A DNA stretch of 64,000 bases from Basilea psittacipulmonis DSM 24701 (GCF_000743945.1 NZ_CP009238.1:930001-994000); one strand, 5' to 3'. Positions 1 to 10,267 are shown, numbered from the stretch's first letter. Numbers and translations are program-made. Notes: generated from the sequence alone by a model not told the origin.

Positions 1-1026
1 TTCTTCGTTTAACTTCGCACGTTCAACACCACCATTGTATTTTAAAGCACGAACGGTTGCGACAACCACGGCCACGTCGGGTTTGTTACCAGATAAGCGG
101 CACTTGATATCGCAGAATTTTTCTGCTCCTAGATCCGCACCAAAGCCAGCTTCTGTAACAACATAATCGCCTAAGCTTAATGCTAAATCCGTGGCAATGA
201 CAGAGTTACAACCATGAGCGATATTGGCAAATGGACCACCGTGAATAATCGCTGGTGTACCACCTAAAGTTTGTACAAGATTAGGCTTGATGGCATCTTT
301 CAATAATGCAGCCATCGCCCCTTGAGCTTGTAGTTCTTTGGCATAAACAGGTTTTTTGTCATACGTATAAGCTACGAGGATATTGCCGAGTCTTTCTTTA
401 AGATCATTTAAATCTTTGGCTAGACAAAAAATTGCCATCACTTCAGATGCCACCGTAATATCAAAACCATCAGCACGAGAAACGCCATCGACAGGTTTAC
501 CCAGACCACTAATAATATGTCTTAATTGACGATCATTCATATCGATCACACGTCTCCATAGTACACGTTTCGGATCGATGTTAAGACTATTGCCTTGGTA
601 AATGTGATTATCTATTAAAGCCGCTAATAGGTTATTGGCAGAGGTAATGGCATGAAAGTCTCCCGTGAAATGTAGGTTAATATCCTCCATCGGTACAACT
701 TGTGAGTAACCACCTCCTGCAGCACCACCTTTGACTCCAAAAACAGGACCTAGTGAAGGTTCGCGAAGTGCCACAACAGCTTTTTTGCCCATACAACGTA
801 GGGCATCTGTTAAACCAATCGTAATCGTGGTTTTGCCTTCACCAGCGGGCGTAGGGTTAATGGCCGTTACTAGAATCAGTTTTCCTTTTTTGCCAGAAGG
901 TTGTTTATTGATTTTTGCCTTATAGTGACCATAAGCTTCATATTCATGTTCGGATAAACCTAGTAATTTAGCAATCTCATGAATAGGTTGCATCTTGTGT
1001 TGCTGTGCGATTTCTACGTCTGTCAT
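1..1026 (-). CDS. fhs: Formate-tetrahydrofolate ligase, N-terminal part (cut by window edge)
   Basis: The reading frame opens at an ATG at 1026 with GGGAG seven bases upstream and runs off the left edge without a stop, so about 342 residues are visible of a family that is usually near 560. The enzyme joins formate to tetrahydrofolate with ATP to give 10-formyl-tetrahydrofolate for purine and formyl-Met synthesis in the cytoplasm. The visible part has the P-loop-like [10 protein letters not shown] stretch near residue 58 and the family motifs [21 protein letters not shown] (shortened here) and [10 protein letters not shown]. dadA starts only 22 bases beyond its start and both read leftward after DUF455, so they may share a transcript. 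Confidence 0.95.
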   Translation of the reverse strand, partial: MTDVEIAQQHKMQPIHEIAKLLGLSEHEYEAYGHYKAKINKQPSGKKGKLILVTAINPTPAGEGKTTITIGLTDALRCMGKKAVVALREPSLGPVFGVKGGAAGGGYSQVVPMEDINLHFTGDFHAITSANNLLAALIDNHIYQGNSLNIDPKRVLWRRVIDMNDRQLRHIISGLGKPVDGVSRADGFDITVASEVMAIFCLAKDLNDLKERLGNILVAYTYDKKPVYAKELQAQGAMAALLKDAIKPNLVQTLGGTPAIIHGGPFANIAHGCNSVIATDLALSLGDYVVTEAGFGADLGAEKFCDIKCRLSGNKPDVAVVVATVRALKYNGGVERAKLNEE

Positions 1027-1047
1027 ATTGTGACTCCCAGTGTCAGT

Positions 1048-2280
1048 TTAAAGTCTAAAAGCGTTGGTATCAATGGATGTTTTTTCTTTCAATATCAGTT
1101 CTGTTATAAGTTTGGCAGAACCCATGGATAATGTAAAGCCTAACATTCCATGTCCTGTATTCAACCATAAATTTTTGTAAGCGGTTCGATCAATAATCGG
1201 TTTGCCTGTAGGGGTGGAAGGGCGTAATCCTGCCCATTGTTGAGCTTGATCGTAGTTGCCAATGGGGAATAAATCCTTGGCTTCTTTTATCATGGTACGA
1301 ATTCTTTCTGGGTCGATGCGACGGTCCATACCGACACGATCGCCAATTCCAGCCACTCTGAGCTTATGGCCTAATCTGGTATAGACGACTTTGCGTTCAT
1401 AATCTGTAATGCTTAACTGAGGTGCTTTGGCTTCTTCCTCAATATCCAACGTCAAACTATACCCTTTTAGTGGGCTAATAGGCACGTTGACTGAGATCTT
1501 GCTTAATAAATCCGTGCTATCACTGGCAAGACAACAAATAATATGGTCGGCTGAAAAGCTACCTTGTGAGGTTTGGACACTGACGGTTTTATCCATATGT
1601 GTGATGAAACCCGTGATATTTGTGTTAAATACAAACGATACGCCTTCTTGAGCGAGATAGGTTTGTAATGCTTGGCATAATAAGTAGCAGTCAGCTGCTT
1701 GTTCAGAGGGCGTATAGATCCCACCGCTAAATGAACGTGCAGAAAGTGCGGGTTCCTTTTCTAAGCAAGCTTCGCGATCTAAGGCGTATTGCTCGCAACC
1801 AAGTGCCTGCATCGTTTTCATTTCAGCTTTGGCATGCTCAAAAGATTCTGGTGAACGATGAATGATCAGTTTTCCTTTTTGAGAAAAAGCAAATTCAAAT
1901 CCATGCGTATCGCGTAGTGTTTGGATTAAATCACGCGTAAGGTAGGAGAGTGTTAATAATTCAGCGGTCGTTTGATGATGTTGTCGTTCATTGCATGCCG
2001 CGATAAATTTTAAATTCCAACATATCTCTGATGGCCTGAAGTTTAATTTCATTCTCATTGGAGAGTCTGGATTTAAAAGCCATTTGGGGACGTTTTTCAA
2101 TACACCTGCCGAGGCCAAAGGCGATACATAACTGTAAGCGAGTTGTCCTCCGTTTGCAAAACTTGTCTCCATTCCCGCTGCGGATTGTCGGTCAATAACC
2201 GTTACGTCAAAACCAGCTTTTTTTAGATAATAAGCGGTGGTGATACCAATAATACCAGCACCTAGCACGAGTGCTTTCAT
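1048..2280 (-). CDS. dadA: D-amino acid dehydrogenase (DadA)
   Basis: This 410-residue flavoprotein oxidises D-amino acids, chiefly D-alanine, to the 2-oxo acid and ammonia and passes electrons to the respiratory chain at the inner membrane. The FAD-binding GAGIIG motif lies at residues 7-12, followed by the typical ETSFANGGQL block, and the C-terminus has GLRPSTPTGKPIID and NTGHGMLGFTLS, both characteristic of DadA. Length is normal (E. coli DadA has 432). Its ATG overlaps the stop of the upstream DUF455 gene by four bases (ATGA), which indicates translational coupling. Product pyruvate would feed the dehydrogenase complex encoded further right in the window. No linked alanine racemase is visible. 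Confidence 0.93.
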   Translation of the reverse strand: MKALVLGAGIIGITTAYYLKKAGFDVTVIDRQSAAGMETSFANGGQLAYSYVSPLASAGVLKNVPKWLLNPDSPMRMKLNFRPSEICWNLKFIAACNERQHHQTTAELLTLSYLTRDLIQTLRDTHGFEFAFSQKGKLIIHRSPESFEHAKAEMKTMQALGCEQYALDREACLEKEPALSARSFSGGIYTPSEQAADCYLLCQALQTYLAQEGVSFVFNTNITGFITHMDKTVSVQTSQGSFSADHIICCLASDSTDLLSKISVNVPISPLKGYSLTLDIEEEAKAPQLSITDYERKVVYTRLGHKLRVAGIGDRVGMDRRIDPERIRTMIKEAKDLFPIGNYDQAQQWAGLRPSTPTGKPIIDRTAYKNLWLNTGHGMLGFTLSMGSAKLITELILKEKTSIDTNAFRL

Positions 2281-3077
2281 AGCATTTCCTCCTTGTTTGA
2301 TTCTGTTGAAAACCAGGTGATTTCTGTGTCAGAAAAGCCTGCCTGTTCACGAGCTGAAAGATTGATCTTTCCTTGTGGTTTGGCTAATTGATAAGCGTTG
2401 AGTAAATCACGATAAGTTTTTGCGGGATCAAGATTTCTTTCTTGACATAAATAATGAAACCAAATCGATCCAAATCGTACATGCCCAATCTCATCTCTAA
2501 GAATAATAGTGAGAATATCAATGCCTTTTTGATCGGCGATGGATTGTAGTTTTTCTTGAATAATTGGATTAACATCCAAGCCTCTAGCTTCCAAATAACG
2601 AGGAACTAGGGCAATGCGAGCTAATAAATCGTCTTGAGTTTTTTCCGCCATATCCCAAAGTCCACGATGGGCGGGAAAATCGCCGTACTGATAACCTAAT
2701 TCATTTAAATAAGCATTCACTAAACTGAAGTGATACACCTCTTCTTTGGCAACTTGTAACCAGTTTTGATAATAAGCCGTTGGCATGGAGTCAAAACGCC
2801 AAATCGCATCCAAAGCAAGATTAATCGCATTAAATTCAATGTGAGTGATGGCATGAAGCATAGCAGCGTGGCCTATTTTAGAGGTGACGCTTCTGACGGG
2901 AACCGTTCTAGGATCGACTAATTCAGGTTTAGCGGGAATGCCTGGGATGGGAAGATGGGGCGTTAATGTTACATGCGTATCAATAGGGCTATCCTGTGAT
3001 ATGGCTTGAACGAGTTGACATTTTTTTTCAATATCGGTTTCACATAAAGCATTTAAAGCCTGACGACGCATATCCAT
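2277..3077 (-). CDS. DUF455 family ferritin-like protein
   Basis: The protein has about 266 residues and matches the DUF455 family, predicted helical, ferritin-like proteins of unknown function. Visible metal-ligand candidates are the repeated acidic-histidine clusters HAITHIEFNAINLALD, KEEVYHFSLVN and RDEIGHVRFGS, the pattern of a two-helix-pair di-iron site. A TTG at 3089 extends the frame by four codons, but the ATG at 3077 is preferred because GGAA sits six bases before it and family members begin close to this point. A plausible promoter (TTTAAC, 18-base spacer, TAGAAT) lies in the divergent gap to the ABC transporter gene. The function is not known; the four-base overlap with dadA suggests a linked role. 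Confidence 0.85.
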   Translation of the reverse strand: MDMRRQALNALCETDIEKKCQLVQAISQDSPIDTHVTLTPHLPIPGIPAKPELVDPRTVPVRSVTSKIGHAAMLHAITHIEFNAINLALDAIWRFDSMPTAYYQNWLQVAKEEVYHFSLVNAYLNELGYQYGDFPAHRGLWDMAEKTQDDLLARIALVPRYLEARGLDVNPIIQEKLQSIADQKGIDILTIILRDEIGHVRFGSIWFHYLCQERNLDPAKTYRDLLNAYQLAKPQGKINLSAREQAGFSDTEITWFSTESNKEEML

Positions 3078-3256
3078 AAGAGGTTCCAATGAATCAAAGA
3101 TAAATTTACTGTAAAATTCTAATATAAAAAATAGATATTGTTAAACAGTCTCATTACTTTTAATTTAAATATTGTTGTAATTTATTTTTCTATCATAAGA
3201 AAACTTATGTATTAGATAAAATATAACGTTTTTATCCTTATCAAGGCAGGACATTT

Positions 3257-5362
3257 GTGAGTTTTTCAGCAGATATATCTTCCATTATTATTTGGTTAGC
3301 GCAAGCATTTACCTATAGTTTAATTGGTTTGATTGTTGTAGGTTATCTTTTGATTCGTTATACGCTGTGGGGACAACAATTTTGGAGAATCGCTCATACA
3401 TTTGTTTTACCCATGAGTGCCAAAAAACTGATACGTCCTTTGACGATAGGTTTGATAGCCAGTTTAATCTTATTTTATTCACTGGCGTTTTTTACTTATT
3501 CGGGTGCAAAACTAGCGGTTGAAGCCTTTTCATTATTGATTCCAGAAGAAACGAGTCACTGGTTCTTGGGATTAGGGTATCAGTTGGCGTTTACGGTTTG
3601 CTTTATTGTTTGTGCCTTTGCTTTGGGATTATGCTTGCAAGTGGCGGGGGCATATGTTTTAAAGCTATTGGGTCAAGCAAAATACTGGCGAGAACGAGCT
3701 TTGCCAGTTTTTCCCATCTTTTTATTTGTCGTTATTTTATTTTTATCGTTGTTTGCCGTTAAGTTAAATGTGTTATTTTCGGACTGGTATAACGCGATGT
3801 ATAACTCATTACAGAACCACAATGAAGCGAATTTTTGGTTCTTAATGTTGGTATTTGCGATTTTGGCTGGCATTCATATCGTACGCATTTTGTTATCGTA
3901 TTATTTGGATCAGTTCTTTGGGATTATCTGGCGAACAGAATTAAATGATCGTTTGGTCAAAAAATGGATGACACACCAAAATTATTATCGCATTCATTAT
4001 CTAAAATCCTCGATTGACAACCCTGACCAACGTATTCAACAGGATGTGGTGACGTTTGCCAGTACGTCCATGGATTTAATTTTGGGGGTCATTTCTTCTT
4101 TGGTCTCAACGGTGGCGTTTACACAGATTTTATGGAAGTTGTCTGGACCGCTGACTTACGCAGGTGTGACGATTCCTCATGGTATGGTGTTTATCTTGTT
4201 TTTGTATGCTTTGATAGCCACTGTATTTGCTTACAAAATCGGAAAACCTTTGATCCGCTTAAATTTCTTGAATGAAAAGTTTAATGCGAATTACCGTTAT
4301 TCCTTAATTCGTGTTAGAGAATATGCAGAAAGTATCGCGTTTTATCATGGTGAGAAAGTTGAACAATCCAAACTCACGCATCATTTTAGCCATGTTATTA
4401 AAAATGCATGGGACATTGTGCATCGAAACTTGTTATTCCAAGGATTTAACTTTGCGATTTCTCAAATTGCTGCAGTATTTCCGTTTATCGTGCAAGCAGG
4501 ACGTTTTTTTACGAAACAGATTCAATTAGGTGATATGGTGCAGACGGCCAATGCATTTGGCACCTTACATGGCAATATTTCGTTCTTTCGTAATGCGATC
4601 GATAGTTTTGCAGCATTTAAAGCGGTTTTAGATCGTTTGATTCAGTTTCTGGATTGTGTGGAAGAGGCGGAAACCTTAAATCGCCCTCAAGTCAGTGTGG
4701 GGGCCACTCAGTTAAAGGATTTAAGTGTATGGTCACCTAATGAACGGTTACTTATTAAAGATGTGAATATCCAACTTCATGCTGGTCAAGCTTTGTTATT
4801 AAAAGGCCCATCGGGATCAGGCAAAACCACGCTTTTGAGAACGATTGCGGGATTATGGCCTTATACAGAAGGACAGGTGACACGTCCAGATGTCGTAACC
4901 TTATTTTTGTCTCAAAAACCCTATTTACCAGAAGGGACGCTTTTAGATGCTTTGTATTACCCGCAGATGGCCCCTGAAAATGTGAATGATGAAATTTCAC
5001 AAGTGCTTAAAGCGGTGAATTTAGGGCATTTAGACAATCAATTGTTCAAAGAAAGTAACTGGATGATGAGCTTGTCTTTGGGAGAGCAACAAAGAGTGGC
5101 TGTTGCAAGATTATTATTGATTAAGCCTGAAATTGCCTTTATCGATGAAGCGACTTCGGCAATGGACGAAGGTTTGGAAGATGCCATGTATCGTCTTATT
5201 AGAACGAGCTTGCCTAATTTATGCTTATTGAGTGTGGGTCACCGTTCTACTTTGATCAAACATCATGATCTTGTATTGGAATTAGAGGGGCAAGATGGTA
5301 AATGGCAGTTACAAACACCCCAAGAGGCGATACAAAAGATTGAACAAATGTTAAATGGTTAA
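3257..5362 (+). CDS. ABC transporter, fused permease and ATPase (SbmA/BacA-like)
   Basis: The 701-residue protein fuses a membrane domain of the ABC_membrane_2 type (about residues 160-440, with WYNAMYNSLQ and the SSIDNPDQRIQQD segment typical of SbmA/BacA and YddA relatives) to an ATPase domain. The ATPase has Walker A GPSGSGKTT near 516, signature LSLGEQQR near 605 and Walker B FIDEATSA near 627. Extra hydrophobic helices precede the core domain. It starts at GTG with AAGGCAGG upstream. Relatives take up peptides, cobalamin or very-long-chain lipids; the substrate here cannot be told. The stop overlaps the next ATG by one base, so it is probably co-expressed with the TSUP permease. Confidence 0.88.
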   Translation: MSFSADISSIIIWLAQAFTYSLIGLIVVGYLLIRYTLWGQQFWRIAHTFVLPMSAKKLIRPLTIGLIASLILFYSLAFFTYSGAKLAVEAFSLLIPEETSHWFLGLGYQLAFTVCFIVCAFALGLCLQVAGAYVLKLLGQAKYWRERALPVFPIFLFVVILFLSLFAVKLNVLFSDWYNAMYNSLQNHNEANFWFLMLVFAILAGIHIVRILLSYYLDQFFGIIWRTELNDRLVKKWMTHQNYYRIHYLKSSIDNPDQRIQQDVVTFASTSMDLILGVISSLVSTVAFTQILWKLSGPLTYAGVTIPHGMVFILFLYALIATVFAYKIGKPLIRLNFLNEKFNANYRYSLIRVREYAESIAFYHGEKVEQSKLTHHFSHVIKNAWDIVHRNLLFQGFNFAISQIAAVFPFIVQAGRFFTKQIQLGDMVQTANAFGTLHGNISFFRNAIDSFAAFKAVLDRLIQFLDCVEEAETLNRPQVSVGATQLKDLSVWSPNERLLIKDVNIQLHAGQALLLKGPSGSGKTTLLRTIAGLWPYTEGQVTRPDVVTLFLSQKPYLPEGTLLDALYYPQMAPENVNDEISQVLKAVNLGHLDNQLFKESNWMMSLSLGEQQRVAVARLLLIKPEIAFIDEATSAMDEGLEDAMYRLIRTSLPNLCLLSVGHRSTLIKHHDLVLELEGQDGKWQLQTPQEAIQKIEQMLNG

Positions 5363-6141
5363 TGATGATGGATGTTGTAAATAGTCAATTAGGTATTGAG
5401 TGGATTTTTCTAATCTTGTTAGGTGTCTCTTTTGTCGCTGGCTTTATTGACGCGATCGCTGGCGGTGGGGGCATGATTACCATTCCTGCTTTATTATTAT
5501 GTGGTATTGCACCGATTAATGCCTTAGCCACGAACAAATTACAAGGCACATTTGGTGCATTAACGGCATCCATTGCCATGCTAAGGAAACGAATTATTCA
5601 TTTCTCTCAAGTAAGGATAACGGCACTATTTGCTTTTTTGGGTTCGGTAATAGGCACGATTACGGTCCAATTCATTGACTCTAATCAGCTTAGTTTTGTC
5701 ATTCCCATTGTCTTATTGCTGATTGCCTTATATTACTTATTTAATCGTTCTATCGGTCAAATCGAATCCAAACCCCGTGTCAGTGATAAGGTTTACCAGA
5801 CGACCGTGATTCCTGCTATTGGGTTTTATGATGGCTTTTTGGGCCCAGGTACGGGTTCGTTTTTTGCTTTAGCAAATGTTGCCTTAAAAGGGATGGATTT
5901 AGTTAGGGCTACTGCTGCGTCTAAGGTATTTAATTTAGCGACAAATATTGCGTCATGCCTTTTATTTATAATGGGGGGCAAAGTGATATGGAGTATTGGT
6001 GCGGTGATGATAGTGGGGCAGATGACAGGTGCTTATTTTGGTTCGCGTCTGTTGATTGCAAAAGGAGCCAGTTTTATTAGACCGATGGTGGTGATCACCT
6101 GTTTTATAATGCTCGCTCGTTATATGTACAATTATTTTTAA
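5362..6141 (+). CDS. TSUP (TauE/SafE) family membrane permease
   Basis: This 259-residue inner-membrane protein has the paired hydrophobic halves of the TSUP family. The first half carries GFIDAIAGGGGMITIPALLL and the second GFYDGFLGPGTGSFFALANV, the two diagnostic glycine-rich motifs. Members export sulfite, sulfoacetate or related organic anions; the substrate here is not evident. The start ATG overlaps the stop of the ABC transporter gene by one base, and further in-frame ATG codons follow at once, so the exact start may differ by one or two codons. The rnr gene follows 21 bases downstream. Confidence 0.88.
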   Translation: MMMDVVNSQLGIEWIFLILLGVSFVAGFIDAIAGGGGMITIPALLLCGIAPINALATNKLQGTFGALTASIAMLRKRIIHFSQVRITALFAFLGSVIGTITVQFIDSNQLSFVIPIVLLLIALYYLFNRSIGQIESKPRVSDKVYQTTVIPAIGFYDGFLGPGTGSFFALANVALKGMDLVRATAASKVFNLATNIASCLLFIMGGKVIWSIGAVMIVGQMTGAYFGSRLLIAKGASFIRPMVVITCFIMLARYMYNYF

Positions 6142-6162
6142 TCGATAAAAAAAGGTATTGGT

Positions 6163-8526
6163 TTGAATAACGATAAAAAAATATTAAGAAAAAAAAGTAT
6201 TCGTCAAATGAATTATGAGTTTTCTGTCCCCAGCAGAGAACAAATTTTGTCTTTATTGAGAAAACGTAAGACGGCCGTAAGCCTGTCTAATATCATTAAA
6301 ACGTTTGAATTATCAGGGCCTGATGCTTTAGAGGGCTTAAATCGTCGTCTGACCGCAATGAAAAAAGACGGCATTATCGTTCAAAATAAAAGAGGATCTT
6401 GGCTATTAGGTGACTGCACTTCATTTGTTATCGGCACGGTTATTGGTCATAAAGATGGCTTTGGTTTTTTAAGCCTTGATGATGGTAGCCAAGAGGATAT
6501 GTTTATTCCTCAACACGAGATGCTTCAATTAATGCACGGTGATAAAGTCATGGCACGTGCATCAAAGAGTGCAAAAGGTGGCAGTGAAGCCAGTGTGGTT
6601 GAAATTTTGCAAAGAGCGAATACCCACATTGTGGGTCGGATAGTCTATGAGGGGACTCATTATCTGTTAGTGCCTGAAGATCAAAGAATTAAACAGGATA
6701 TTTATATTGCCAAAAATCATCTTGGAGGTGCAAAATTAGGGCAGGTCGTGGAAGCGGTGATTCTTGAACAACCAACCAAATACACGCATCCACAGGGTAA
6801 GGTGATTGAAGTATTAGGCGAGATTGACGATCCCGGCATGGAAATTGAAATCGCTGTTAGAAAGTTTAAAGTGCCGGTAACGTTTTCTTCATCTACCCAA
6901 ACACTGCTACAAACAATGCCAGATGGGGTTTTGCCTAAAGAGTTGCGTAGTAGAATTGATTTAAGAGACATTCCTTTTGTCACGATTGATGGTGTTGATT
7001 CAAGAGACTTTGATGATGCCGTATTTGCGACACCTTGCACCCATCAAGGCAAAAAAGCTTGGCGTTTATTGGTTGCGATTGCGGATGTTGCCCATTATGT
7101 GAAACCTGAAGAGGCACTGGATTTGGATGCACGAGAAAGAGGGACATCTGTTTATTTTCCTCGTCGTGTGATTCCGATGTTGCCCGAAAAATTATCTAAT
7201 GATTTGTGTTCGCTTAATCCTCAAGTCGATCGTTTGTCCATGGTATGTGATATGGTCGTCGATCAACAAGCCAACGTTGTGGCGTATCAGTTTTATGAGG
7301 CGGTAATTCATTCCCATGCTAGAACCACTTATGATCAGGTATGGCAAGTGTTACAACATCAGGATCCAGCCCTTGCTTTGCTGTGGGAGGAAAAAGGCGT
7401 ACGAGAAGTCATTGAACACCTGTATCAACTTTATCAACTTTTGGATAAGGCTCGTCAAAAAAGAGGAGCTATGGATTTTGATACGGTTGAAACCCAGATT
7501 ATTTGCGATGAGTTAGGAAAAATTCAAGAAATTAAGCCCTTGGTAAGAAATGATGCTCATAAATTAATTGAAGAATGTATGTTGTTGGCCAATACATGTG
7601 CGGCTGATTTCATCATTCGACATAAAAAAGAGGCCTTATTTCGAGTGCATGAAAAACCGAATGAAGAAAAGTTAAGTGCATTACGAGAGACGCTTAAACC
7701 CTTGGGTTTAAATCTTCCGGGTGGCAGTACACCTACAGGAAAAGATTATGCCAGTTTGTTACAAGCCGCTTCTAATCGTTCAGATTATGCCATCATCCAA
7801 ACCTTATGTTTGCGTTCTATGCAACAGGCACTATATAGTCCAGATAATATCGGCCATTATGGCTTAGCTTATGAGGCTTACACGCACTTTACTTCTCCCA
7901 TTAGACGATACCCAGATTTACTCGTACATCGTGTGATTAAGTCCATTTTAAAACGTCGAAAATATCAACCCAAGCTCCAAGAATTGGTTCGTGCAAAAGG
8001 TGAGACCGCTAAAAGCTATGAACATGAAGTTTGGAAATATTTGGGCGAGCATTGTTCTTGGACGGAAAGAAGAGCGGATGAGGCATCGCGTGATGTGCTG
8101 GCATGGCTAAAATGCTGGTATATGAAAGAAAAAGAGGGAGAGGTGTTTCAAGGAACCATATCTTCAGTGACGAATTTTGGTGTCTTTGTGACCTTAGAAC
8201 GGTATTATGTAGAGGGAATGATTCATGTGACGGCTTTGGGCAATGATTATTTTGTATTAAATGAATCATTGAATGAGTTAAGAGGACAGCGTTCAGGGAT
8301 ACGTTTTCGTTTGGGCGATAAGATCCCCGTCCAAATTTCCCGAGTGGATTTAGATAATCGTCGAATTGAACTTTGCTTAGCTAAAAACACGGGCTTTAAA
8401 TCTTTGATGAAACCTGAAAAACGAAAGCTTAGTCAAGCCAAAAACCTCAAGAAAGCAAAAGCCAAAACCAAGAAAGTCCAACAAGCCATCGATAAACGTC
8501 GGGAAGCGAAACGAAAAAGGAAGTAG
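6163..8526 (+). CDS. rnr: Ribonuclease R
   Basis: RNase R is a processive 3'-to-5' exoribonuclease that degrades structured RNA and takes part in rRNA quality control. The 787 residues show an N-terminal winged-helix and cold-shock region, then the RNB catalytic domain with DGVDSRDFDDAVF near residue 276, where the Asp cluster binds magnesium. An S1 domain follows from about 660 (GTISSVTNFGVFVTLE), and the protein ends in a Lys/Arg-rich tail. The start appears to be TTG, with AAAAAAAGG seven bases upstream; an internal ATG at 6208 is the alternative. Six bases separate it from rlmB, an arrangement also known from gammaproteobacteria. Confidence 0.95.
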   Translation: MNNDKKILRKKSIRQMNYEFSVPSREQILSLLRKRKTAVSLSNIIKTFELSGPDALEGLNRRLTAMKKDGIIVQNKRGSWLLGDCTSFVIGTVIGHKDGFGFLSLDDGSQEDMFIPQHEMLQLMHGDKVMARASKSAKGGSEASVVEILQRANTHIVGRIVYEGTHYLLVPEDQRIKQDIYIAKNHLGGAKLGQVVEAVILEQPTKYTHPQGKVIEVLGEIDDPGMEIEIAVRKFKVPVTFSSSTQTLLQTMPDGVLPKELRSRIDLRDIPFVTIDGVDSRDFDDAVFATPCTHQGKKAWRLLVAIADVAHYVKPEEALDLDARERGTSVYFPRRVIPMLPEKLSNDLCSLNPQVDRLSMVCDMVVDQQANVVAYQFYEAVIHSHARTTYDQVWQVLQHQDPALALLWEEKGVREVIEHLYQLYQLLDKARQKRGAMDFDTVETQIICDELGKIQEIKPLVRNDAHKLIEECMLLANTCAADFIIRHKKEALFRVHEKPNEEKLSALRETLKPLGLNLPGGSTPTGKDYASLLQAASNRSDYAIIQTLCLRSMQQALYSPDNIGHYGLAYEAYTHFTSPIRRYPDLLVHRVIKSILKRRKYQPKLQELVRAKGETAKSYEHEVWKYLGEHCSWTERRADEASRDVLAWLKCWYMKEKEGEVFQGTISSVTNFGVFVTLERYYVEGMIHVTALGNDYFVLNESLNELRGQRSGIRFRLGDKIPVQISRVDLDNRRIELCLAKNTGFKSLMKPEKRKLSQAKNLKKAKAKTKKVQQAIDKRREAKRKRK

Positions 8527-8532
8527 ATAGCG

Positions 8533-9282
8533 ATGAAAGGAAATAAACAGTTATTAGCAGGATTTCATTCTATTGAAGCAAGATTACGTCATGCACCAGA
8601 TAGTGTGATTGAGGTATTTATCGATGTTTCACGCCATGATAAACGTATCCAAAGTTTAATGGATAGATTAAAGCAATTTGCCTTTATTAACATCCATCTA
8701 ACGGATTCAGTTGAGCTGGATAAGATGGTGGAGGGCGTTCGACATCAAGGCGTGGTGGCTTGGGTAAGTCATCGTGTGTTGGCAACAAGTGTTGAGGAAC
8801 TTTTGAGTGATTTGTCGGGACCCGCACATTTATTGGTTTTAGATGGAGTGACGGATCCTCATAATTTAGGAGCTTGCTTGCGAACGGCTGATGCGGCGGG
8901 CGTTCATGCCATTATTGCTCCTAAAGATAAATCGGTAGGATTGACAACCACCGTTCAAAGAGTTGCTTGCGGAGCGGCTGAAACGGTTCCTTATTTAATG
9001 GTGACCAATCTCTCACGTACTTTGAAAACCTTAAAAGAACACCATATCTGGGTGGTGGGAACGACCGATCAAGCAGAACAATCAATGTTTGATCTAGATT
9101 TGAAGATGCCTATTGCGTGGGTGATGGGGGCAGAGGGCGATGGCATGCGTCGTTTGACCAAGGAAACATGCGATGAATTGGTGCGTTTGCCTATGATGGG
9201 AACCGTAGAGAGTTTGAACGTTAGTGTTGCGTCTGCATTATGCATGTATGAGACGTTAAGACAGCGTAAATTCAGTGCTTAG
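8533..9282 (+). CDS. rlmB: 23S rRNA (guanosine-2251-2'-O)-methyltransferase
   Basis: RlmB is a SPOUT-class enzyme that uses S-adenosylmethionine to methylate the ribose of G2251 in the peptidyl-transferase P-loop of 23S rRNA. The 249-residue protein has an N-terminal substrate-binding domain beginning [10 protein letters not shown] and a C-terminal knotted domain. SPOUT motifs are visible: [21 protein letters not shown], shortened to [10 protein letters not shown] near 118, then [13 protein letters not shown] near 198 and [15 protein letters not shown] near 228. It directly follows rnr with six bases between, so the pair is an operon. Confidence 0.95.
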   Translation: MKGNKQLLAGFHSIEARLRHAPDSVIEVFIDVSRHDKRIQSLMDRLKQFAFINIHLTDSVELDKMVEGVRHQGVVAWVSHRVLATSVEELLSDLSGPAHLLVLDGVTDPHNLGACLRTADAAGVHAIIAPKDKSVGLTTTVQRVACGAAETVPYLMVTNLSRTLKTLKEHHIWVVGTTDQAEQSMFDLDLKMPIAWVMGAEGDGMRRLTKETCDELVRLPMMGTVESLNVSVASALCMYETLRQRKFSA

Positions 9283-9377
9283 CTTGCTTTATAAGGGGTG
9301 AATCGCTTGTTTTTGTTGTTTTATTGTAATAAATACGGTCTTTATTTCTGAAAATGTAATAATTTTAAGACGATAGC

Positions 9378-9406
9378 TTGACAAAAAACGCATATAGGTT
9401 GAATAT
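9378..9406 (+). promoter_or_regulatory. Probable sigma-70 promoter of the HU gene
   Basis: A perfect -35 box TTGACA lies at 9378-9383. The matching -10 is TGAATA at 9400 or GAATAT at 9401, giving a 16 or 17 base spacer. The HU start follows about 50 bases later, with GGGAG as ribosome binding site. The stretch is AT-rich, so the exact -10 is uncertain. Confidence 0.6.
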
Positions 9407-9453
9407 TGATATTGCCTTATTTATTAACTATTAATTAAAGGGAGTTTTCCGAC

Positions 9454-9744
9454 ATGAATAAGTCACAACTAATTGATAGCATTGCAGCAGAATCTAAACT
9501 AACTAAAGCTGACGCTGGTCGTGCTTTAGATGCAACATTAGCTAGCATTAAAAAAGCTCTTAAAAAGGGTGATACAGTAACTTTAGTTGGTTTTGGTACT
9601 TTTGCAGTAGCAAAACGTAAAGCTCGTACTGGTCAGAACCCACGTACTGGTGAAGCGATTAAAATCGCTGCTGCGACAGTACCTAAATTCCGTCCAGGTA
9701 AGGCACTAAAAGAAGCTGTTAACGGAGCTAAACGTAAAAAATAA
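9454..9744 (+). CDS. hup: HU family DNA-binding protein
   Basis: The 96-residue protein is a histone-like nucleoid protein that bends DNA as a dimer. It begins with the typical [11 protein letters not shown], carries [22 protein letters not shown], of which the NPRTG tip of the DNA-binding arm is diagnostic, and ends with a short lysine-rich tail. Length is slightly over the usual 90 because of that tail. It stands alone between a good promoter and a strong terminator, so it is a single-gene unit. Codon use is biased as expected for a highly expressed gene. Confidence 0.96.
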   Translation: MNKSQLIDSIAAESKLTKADAGRALDATLASIKKALKKGDTVTLVGFGTFAVAKRKARTGQNPRTGEAIKIAAATVPKFRPGKALKEAVNGAKRKK

Positions 9745-9763
9745 TTAGCTTTGATAAAGCTAG

Positions 9764-9796
9764 AAGCCACTCGTGATAGAGTGGCTTTTTCTTTTT
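9764..9796 (+). terminator. Rho-independent terminator of the HU gene
   Basis: A nine-base-pair stem (AAGCCACTC at 9764-9772 with GAGTGGCTT at 9779-9787) and a six-base loop are followed by a T-rich run through 9796. It lies 20 bases after the HU stop codon. Confidence 0.9.
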
Positions 9797-9889
9797 GGTA
9801 TATCCGCTTACTTCCTTACCAATCCTAGTATTTCCTGCAATCACCGCAACAATCACAACCCTTTAGTTTGCATCCGCCTTTATCAATGG

Positions 9890-10162
9890 TGGTCGAGGAG
9901 GTTGTTAGCTGAAGAGGTGAGTGTGGGAGATCGTGGGTGATGGAAGGTTAAGGGAGATGGTGATGAGGTTTGTGGATAGCGAGCGGGTAATGGTGAAGTT
10001 TGCTGAATGAGAATAGTTAAAGGTGGTGACAAGGATTGGAGATAAATGAAGAGTTAAAGGTGACGGCAAGGTTTGGAGACAAATGAACGGTTGAGGGGGA
10101 TGACAAGGATTGGAGATAAATGAAGAGTTAAAGACGATGGTATTTTGTGGGTATGTAAATGG
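9890..10162. repeat. Degenerate 37-bp tandem repeats
   Basis: Four successive 37-bp units can be aligned at 10015-10051, 10052-10088, 10089-10125 and 10126-10162. The shared core is AGTTAAAGGTGATGACAAGG followed by TTGGAGATAAATGAA, and unit four is the most diverged. The purine-rich, G-rich sequence from about 9890 to 10014 looks like older, more decayed copies. There is no reading frame of note and no spacer structure, so this is a decayed minisatellite rather than a CRISPR array. It is unrelated in sequence to the 43-bp array near 32.5 kb. Confidence 0.75.
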
Positions 10163-10267
10163 TTAAGAGTGCTTGCTGATTGGTGAAAAGATGATGAGAT
10201 TTTTTTCAAATGAGTGATTGTCGATAAATAATTGCAAAGTGGGAAATAGAGTGATTGTGTGGACTAG

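Noticed and set aside
731..925. Small plus-strand frame over the fhs gene
   Set aside because: It is antisense to a strongly conserved coding region and shows no motif or ribosome binding site.
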